A stretch of 64,000 nucleotides of DNA from Parvibaculum sp039680535. GTDB taxonomy: Bacteria > Pseudomonadota > Alphaproteobacteria > Parvibaculales > Parvibaculaceae. A program made the translations under genes and the position numbers. How positions within the stretch are numbered: position 1 is the first letter of the stretch; every line of letters starts with the position of its first letter. The stretch is taken from positions 1 through 64,000 of the forward strand of contig NZ_JBDKSS010000023.1 in assembly GCF_039680535.1 (NCBI RefSeq), given 5' to 3'. Below the pieces are notes generated by a model. It had not been told where the DNA came from, made no database searches, and saw only the letters and a list, made by a program, of their open reading frames with translations. Shown here piece by piece: positions 59,867 through 64,000 of this stretch.

Positions 59867-61132
59867 GTGACCGATCAGGCCGCTGCCATTGCCGAACCTC
59901 TGGTGGAAGAAGGCGCCCTTCTGCGCCCCAGGGAGCGTTTGAACCGCGCCGTACACCGGCACAAGGCCGCCTCGAAGGAAGGCGTGCTGGAGCGGCTTTT
60001 CACGCTTCTGTTCACCGGCCTCGTTTATCCGCAGATCTGGGAAGATCCGCTGATCGATCTGGAGGCGATGGAACTCAGCCCCGAGCATCATGTGGTGGCG
60101 ATCGCGTCGGGTGGCTGCAACGTCATGTCCTATCTCGCGGCGGGTCCCGCCCGCATCACGGCGGTCGATCTCAATCCGGCGCATGTGGCGCTGGGCCGTC
60201 TGAAGCTTGCCGCTGCCGCGCATATGCCGAGCTATGAGCATTTCTTCCGCTTCTTCGGCGAGGCGAACAGCGCAGCCAATCTCGAAGCCTATCGGCGCTT
60301 CCTGCGCGACCGTCTCGATGACGACACGTTCGACTATTGGGAGCGCCGGTCGATCTCGGGCCGCAAGCGCATCACGCTCTTCACGCGCAATTTCTACCGT
60401 TACGGGCTGCTCGGCTATTTCATCGGCTGGGCGCATCTCGCGGCGAAGCTCTATGGCGTCGATTTCCGTCCGCTGCTTGATGCGGGTTCGCTCGCCGGTC
60501 AGCGGGTCTTTTTCGACACCAAGCTCGCGCCTCTCTTCGACAAGAAATTCGTGCGCCGCGTCACCGACAATCCGGCCTCGCTTTACGGTCTCGGCATTCC
60601 GCCGTCGCAGTATGAGAAGCTTGCCGGCGGGCGGCCGATGCATGAGGTGCTGCGCGAGCGCCTCGAACGGCTCGCTTGCGGCTTTCCCATCGCCGACAAT
60701 TATTTTGCCTGGCAGGCCTTCGCCCGTCACTACGCGCCGGGCGAAAATCCTTCTCTGCCGCCCTATCTCCAGCGCGAGAATTTCGCCGCATTGCAGGCGG
60801 GTGCGGGCCGCGTCGAAGTGCTGAATCGCAACTTCACCGAATTCCTGCGCGGCGAGCCCGATGCCAGCGCAGACCGCTATGTCCTGCTCGACGCGCAGGA
60901 CTGGATGACCGACGAACAGCTGAACGACATCTGGCGCGAAATGACGCGCACGGCGCGTCCCGGCGCGCGGGTGATCTTCCGCACTGCCGCCGAGCCGACC
61001 CTGCTGCCCGGTCGCGTTGCGCCTGAAATCATCGACCGTTGGCACTATGACGCCGAACGTTCACGCGATTGGACGCAGCGCGACCGCTCGTCGATCTATG
61101 GCGGCTTCCATCTCTATACGTTCAAGGGTTGA
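59867..61132 (+). CDS. btaA: SAM:diacylglycerol 3-amino-3-carboxypropyltransferase (BtaA)
   Basis: 421 residues from GTG 59867 (GCGAGGGA upstream). BtaA family (DUF3419) landmarks: YPQIWEDPLIDLEAM, IASGGCNVMSYLAAGP, ITAVDLNPAHVAL, and QDWMTDEQLN near the C-terminus. It attaches the 3-amino-3-carboxypropyl group of S-adenosylmethionine to diacylglycerol, the first step of the betaine lipid DGTS, which replaces phospholipids under phosphate limitation. Followed after 9 bases by btaB. Confidence 0.93.
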   Translation: MTDQAAAIAEPLVEEGALLRPRERLNRAVHRHKAASKEGVLERLFTLLFTGLVYPQIWEDPLIDLEAMELSPEHHVVAIASGGCNVMSYLAAGPARITAVDLNPAHVALGRLKLAAAAHMPSYEHFFRFFGEANSAANLEAYRRFLRDRLDDDTFDYWERRSISGRKRITLFTRNFYRYGLLGYFIGWAHLAAKLYGVDFRPLLDAGSLAGQRVFFDTKLAPLFDKKFVRRVTDNPASLYGLGIPPSQYEKLAGGRPMHEVLRERLERLACGFPIADNYFAWQAFARHYAPGENPSLPPYLQRENFAALQAGAGRVEVLNRNFTEFLRGEPDASADRYVLLDAQDWMTDEQLNDIWREMTRTARPGARVIFRTAAEPTLLPGRVAPEIIDRWHYDAERSRDWTQRDRSSIYGGFHLYTFKG

Positions 61133-61141
61133 GGGACGACC

Positions 61142-61801
61142 ATGTCGATTGCCGACGCCGGACATTCGCATCTGATGGACCGGGTCTACCGGAACCAGCG
61201 GCATATCTATGACCTGACGCGCCGCTATTATCTCCTCGGCCGCGACCTGCTCATCGCCGGGCTTGCCGCGCGGCCCGGAATGCGTGTTCTCGAGGTCGGT
61301 TGCGGCACGGGCCGGAACCTCATTGCCGCACTGCGCCGCTATCCCCATGCCGAGTTTTACGGCATGGACATCTCATCGGAGATGCTGGCGACGGCGCGTG
61401 CCGCGGCCTGCAAGGCGCGGCTCGAGCAGCGGGTCAATTTCGCGCAAGGCGATGCGACCGATTTCGATCCGCAGCGCGCTTTCGGCATTGCCCAATTCGA
61501 ACGCGTCTTCATGTCCTACACGGTGTCGATGATCCCGGATTGGCGCAAGGCCATCGAACAGGCCATGCGCAATGTGGCGCCCGGCGGCAGCCTTCACATC
61601 GTCGATTTCGGTCAGCAGGAAGGACTTCCCCGCTTCTTCCGGGCGCTGCTTTTCGCCTGGCTCGGCTGGTTTCATGTCGCACCGCGCGCTGAGTTGCGGG
61701 CGGTGCTGGCCGAAATTGCCGCATCTCATGATGCAACTCTCGATTTCCAGTCGCTGCACCGCGGCTATAGCTGGATTGCTGTGCTGAAACGTCCCGCCTG
61801 A
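61142..61801 (+). CDS. btaB: Diacylglyceryl-homoserine N-methyltransferase (BtaB)
   Basis: 219 residues, class I methyltransferase with LEVGCGTGRNL near residue 51, GMDISSEML and VAPGGSLHIVDFG. BtaB adds three methyl groups to diacylglyceryl-homoserine to give DGTS. The linkage to btaA is the usual arrangement in alphaproteobacteria. Its C-terminal hydrophobic stretch (FFRALLFAWLGWFHV) may associate with the membrane. Confidence 0.92.
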   Translation: MSIADAGHSHLMDRVYRNQRHIYDLTRRYYLLGRDLLIAGLAARPGMRVLEVGCGTGRNLIAALRRYPHAEFYGMDISSEMLATARAAACKARLEQRVNFAQGDATDFDPQRAFGIAQFERVFMSYTVSMIPDWRKAIEQAMRNVAPGGSLHIVDFGQQEGLPRFFRALLFAWLGWFHVAPRAELRAVLAEIAASHDATLDFQSLHRGYSWIAVLKRPA

Positions 61802-61893
61802 TTTTTGCCCTGTTGATCTGCTTCAATGTAAGCTGTCATCGATTGGTCCAGTTTCAGACTGATCGTGAATGCGTACCGATGGATTGAAGCAGG

Positions 61894-63507
61894 GTGTCGC
61901 CAGTGCAGCGTAGGTCTTCCGTCTTCCGGCTAACGGGTCTTGCTTTCATGATGATGGCCGGGGCTCTTTTGCCTGCCGGCGCGCAAGCGGGCGAATGTGC
62001 CGCTTCGGTCGGGACCGTTGCATCCTTGACCGCCGATCTCGGCGCAGAGATTCGCCAGGACGATCTGCAAAGGCTTTATGCCGGAGCCCAGGGGCCCTGC
62101 CTGTGGTCAGGCCAGAATGCGGCGGCGCTTATCGCGACGTTGAGCAAGGCCGAGGCGCAGGGTCTCGATCCGGCGATATTTCACTTGAGGGACATTGCGC
62201 GACTTGACGGGTCATCCACCGACAAGGCGCTGCGCGATCTGCTGTTGTCGGATGCCGCGCTTCGTTATGCGCGGATCATGACGCGCGGACAGGTCGATCC
62301 GGCCACCGTCGATGCCGATATCGATTTCGACATCTATCCCGGCGATGTCCTGCCGGGGCTGAAATCGGCACTGAATGGTGGTGACGTCTCGGCGTGGCTC
62401 GCGAGTCTGCCGCCGCCGCAACCGCAATACGCGGCTCTTGTGGCTTTGCTCGCGCATTACCGCACGCTCGCCGCACAGGGTGGTTGGCCCGTGATCGGAA
62501 CGCCGGAAACCTCGGTGAAGCCCGGCAAGTCGAGCCCGCTCGTCGCGACGCTGCGGGAACGTCTCGCGGCGGAAGGCTATCTCGCGACGGCCGAAGGTGG
62601 CGATGTTCTGACGGGCGATGTGCTTGCGGCATTGAAGCATTTTCAGGAACGCCACGGCCTCGACACTGATGGCGCGCTGGGCAAGAAGACTGTCGCCGCT
62701 CTCAATGTAAGCGCCGCCGCGCGTGCAGAGCAGATCGCGCTCAATCTCGAGCGCTGGCGGCAGCTGTCGCGCGGCATCCCGCCGACGCGTATCGAGGTCA
62801 ATACGGCAGCAGCCACAGCCGCGCTGATCGTTGACCAGAAGCCCGTGCTGCGAATGCGGACGGTGGTCGGCGCAAAGAAGACGCCAACGCCTCTGGTGCG
62901 CAGCGACATTCGAGCGGTGGTCGTCAATCCGCCATGGGTTGTGCCGGTTTCGATCGTGCGCAAGGAGATCATGCCGGCGCTGAAACGCAATCCGGATTAT
63001 CTCGAAGCGCATAACATGGAGTGGAAGAACGGCCAGATCGTGCAGGCCCCTGGGCCGAAGAATTCGCTGGGCCGGATCAAGTTCGAGCTGCACAGCAGCT
63101 TCGACGTCTATCTGCACGACACTCCGGCTCGCAGCCTCTTCAACAAGGGCGACCGTGATGCCCGTGCGCGCAGCCATGGCTGCGTCCGCCTCGAAAAGCC
63201 GCTCGACCTCGCAGAGAGGCTTCTCCAGGACAATGCGAACTGGCCGCGCGAGCGCATCGAAGCGGCAATCGAAGAGGGCGGGACCCAGCGCGTGCAGATG
63301 GCGACGGACATTCCGGTTGTGATCACCTACTGGACCGCCTTCGCCGGCGAGAGCGGCGACGCGGAATTCCGCGAGGATATTTATGGTCGCGACGCGCGGC
63401 TCGCGGCCGCTCTGCCGCATGGCGGCGAGCAGGCGCCGGCGGCCGGAATGGGGCCAGTCAGCATGGCCCCTGTGGGCGGCGCGAAGGTTGGGGTCTGCAT
63501 GGCCTGA
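61894..63507 (+). CDS. L,D-transpeptidase, YcbB (LdtD) family
   Basis: 537 residues. Sec signal peptide (LTGLAFMMMAGALLPAGAQA, cleavage near residue 32), scaffold domain, peptidoglycan-binding repeat near residues 210-270 (LRERLAAEGYL, FQERHGLDTDGALGKKTVAAL), and a YkuD catalytic domain with H428-G-C430-V-R in SHGCVRLEKP. It makes 3-3 cross-links in peptidoglycan in the periplasm. The start GTG 61894 is preferred because GCAGGG lies just upstream; GTG 61903 is possible. A YcbK-like gene follows, as in many proteobacteria. Confidence 0.88.
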   Translation: MSPVQRRSSVFRLTGLAFMMMAGALLPAGAQAGECAASVGTVASLTADLGAEIRQDDLQRLYAGAQGPCLWSGQNAAALIATLSKAEAQGLDPAIFHLRDIARLDGSSTDKALRDLLLSDAALRYARIMTRGQVDPATVDADIDFDIYPGDVLPGLKSALNGGDVSAWLASLPPPQPQYAALVALLAHYRTLAAQGGWPVIGTPETSVKPGKSSPLVATLRERLAAEGYLATAEGGDVLTGDVLAALKHFQERHGLDTDGALGKKTVAALNVSAAARAEQIALNLERWRQLSRGIPPTRIEVNTAAATAALIVDQKPVLRMRTVVGAKKTPTPLVRSDIRAVVVNPPWVVPVSIVRKEIMPALKRNPDYLEAHNMEWKNGQIVQAPGPKNSLGRIKFELHSSFDVYLHDTPARSLFNKGDRDARARSHGCVRLEKPLDLAERLLQDNANWPRERIEAAIEEGGTQRVQMATDIPVVITYWTAFAGESGDAEFREDIYGRDARLAAALPHGGEQAPAAGMGPVSMAPVGGAKVGVCMA

Positions 63508-63615
63508 GGATTATGCAGTTGCGTCTCATGATCGCATGAGGCCGATGTCATTTGACGTTGAAGGCCGTATTTCCTATACGGGTTTCACGGGGGCGTTCAA
63601 ACTTCGAGAGGTAGC

Positions 63616-64000
63616 GTGGCGTTGCATTTCACACGCAGAGGTTTTTTCGGTCTGGGCGCTGGTGCAGCGACCTTGGCGCTCGCCAAGCCGGCATTTGCCG
63701 CAAGCCCCTCACGCAGGGCTCTAAAATTCCATAATACACATACGGGTGAAGTCTTTGCGGAGACTTATTGGGCGGATGGCGCCTACGTACCCGAAGCGCT
63801 TGCGGGCATAAAGAAGGTCCTGCGCGACCATCGCAACGGCGCGGAGCACGATATCGACACGCGCTTGCTCGATCTTCTGGTCGTGCTGCGCGGCAAGCTC
63901 GACACCAACTCACATTTCGAAGTCATCTCCGGCTATCGCTCGCCTGAGAGCAACGCGAAGATGCACAAGGCGAGCGGCGGCGTCGCCAAGCACAGCCTTC
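63616..64000 (+). CDS. YcbK-like protein (DUF882, peptidase M15 fold), partial
   Basis: Open to the window end, 128 codons visible from GTG 63616. The N-terminus TRRGFFGLGAGAATLALAKPAFA is a Tat signal (twin Arg, hydrophobic core, AFA cleavage). The mature part has LKFHNTHTGEVFAETYW and FEVISGYRSPESNAKMHKASGGVAKHS, the M15/DUF882 metal-binding region with the start of the SxHxxG-type motif. It probably acts on peptidoglycan with the upstream transpeptidase, 108 bases away. Confidence 0.88.
   Translation, partial: MALHFTRRGFFGLGAGAATLALAKPAFAASPSRRALKFHNTHTGEVFAETYWADGAYVPEALAGIKKVLRDHRNGAEHDIDTRLLDLLVVLRGKLDTNSHFEVISGYRSPESNAKMHKASGGVAKHSL

Noticed and set aside
59780..61045. 421-codon minus-strand frame opposite btaA
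   Set aside because: btaA is unmistakable on the plus strand; the mirror has no homology.

Overview
This 64-kb window is GC-rich and almost fully coding. It looks like the chromosome of an alphaproteobacterium, probably of the Hyphomicrobiales/Rhizobiales type. The clues are btaA-btaB betaine-lipid genes, a SqrR/BigR-type persulfide sensor next to a rhodanese, a YcbB-type L,D-transpeptidase followed by a Tat-exported YcbK-like protein, and many BMP-family nucleoside ABC transporters. No species is claimed. No rRNA, tRNA, CRISPR array, insertion sequence or phage gene was seen.

From 1 to about 57 kb the window is one large island for importing nucleobases and nucleosides and taking nitrogen from N-heterocycles. 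1-5740 (+): end of xanthine dehydrogenase xdhB, guanine deaminase, an amidohydrolase and a second xanthine-dehydrogenase-like enzyme (FAD and molybdenum subunits fused, plus a separate 2Fe-2S subunit). 5978-9411 (+): metallohydrolase, diiron protein, 8-oxoguanine-deaminase-type enzyme and rubredoxin behind a strong sigma-54 promoter. 9558-18725 (+): GntR regulator, Tsx-like porin, BiuH/AtzG/AtzE-like hydrolases and a complete BMP-type transporter. 18910-26179 (-): a decayed biuH-like pseudogene, then an operon of 2-oxoglutarate oxygenase, VOC protein, second BMP-type transporter and cysteine hydrolase. 26430-34231 (-): reductive pyrimidine catabolism (preT, preA, carbamoylase) with a THI5-like ABC transporter. 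34476-37398 (+): rutR-like regulator, dihydropyrimidinase and a yeast-type cytosine deaminase. 37414-44771 (-): ureidoglycolate lyase, FAD monooxygenase, a second 8-oxoguanine-deaminase-type enzyme, aldehyde dehydrogenase, beta-alanine-type aminotransferase and AraC regulator. 44796-56760 (-): a DUF5591 protein, a Pht5-like protein and a tight ten-gene operon (HpaB-type monooxygenase, flavin reductase, two amidases/asparaginase-like enzymes, two NodB-fold hydrolases, deaminase, Asp/Glu-racemase-fold enzyme, CobW GTPase and a small Cys protein). I cannot assign this operon to a described pathway.

The genes fit one scheme. A Tsx-like pore and three ABC importers bring in nucleosides, bases or breakdown products. 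Deaminases and xanthine-dehydrogenase enzymes convert purines. PreAT, HydA and the carbamoylase open and hydrolyse pyrimidines to beta-alanine, which the aminotransferase and aldehyde dehydrogenase can finish. The hydrolases release ammonia. Regulation is visible in the DNA: four 16-bp palindromes resembling the E. coli RutR operator, and four good (one weaker) sigma-54 -24/-12 promoters, lie upstream of the transport and catabolic units. This suggests nitrogen-limitation activation combined with RutR-type control.

57-64 kb is housekeeping-like: persulfide sensor and rhodanese, a sugar aminotransferase, a HAD phosphatase, betaine-lipid synthesis with a possible PHO box, and cell-wall enzymes.
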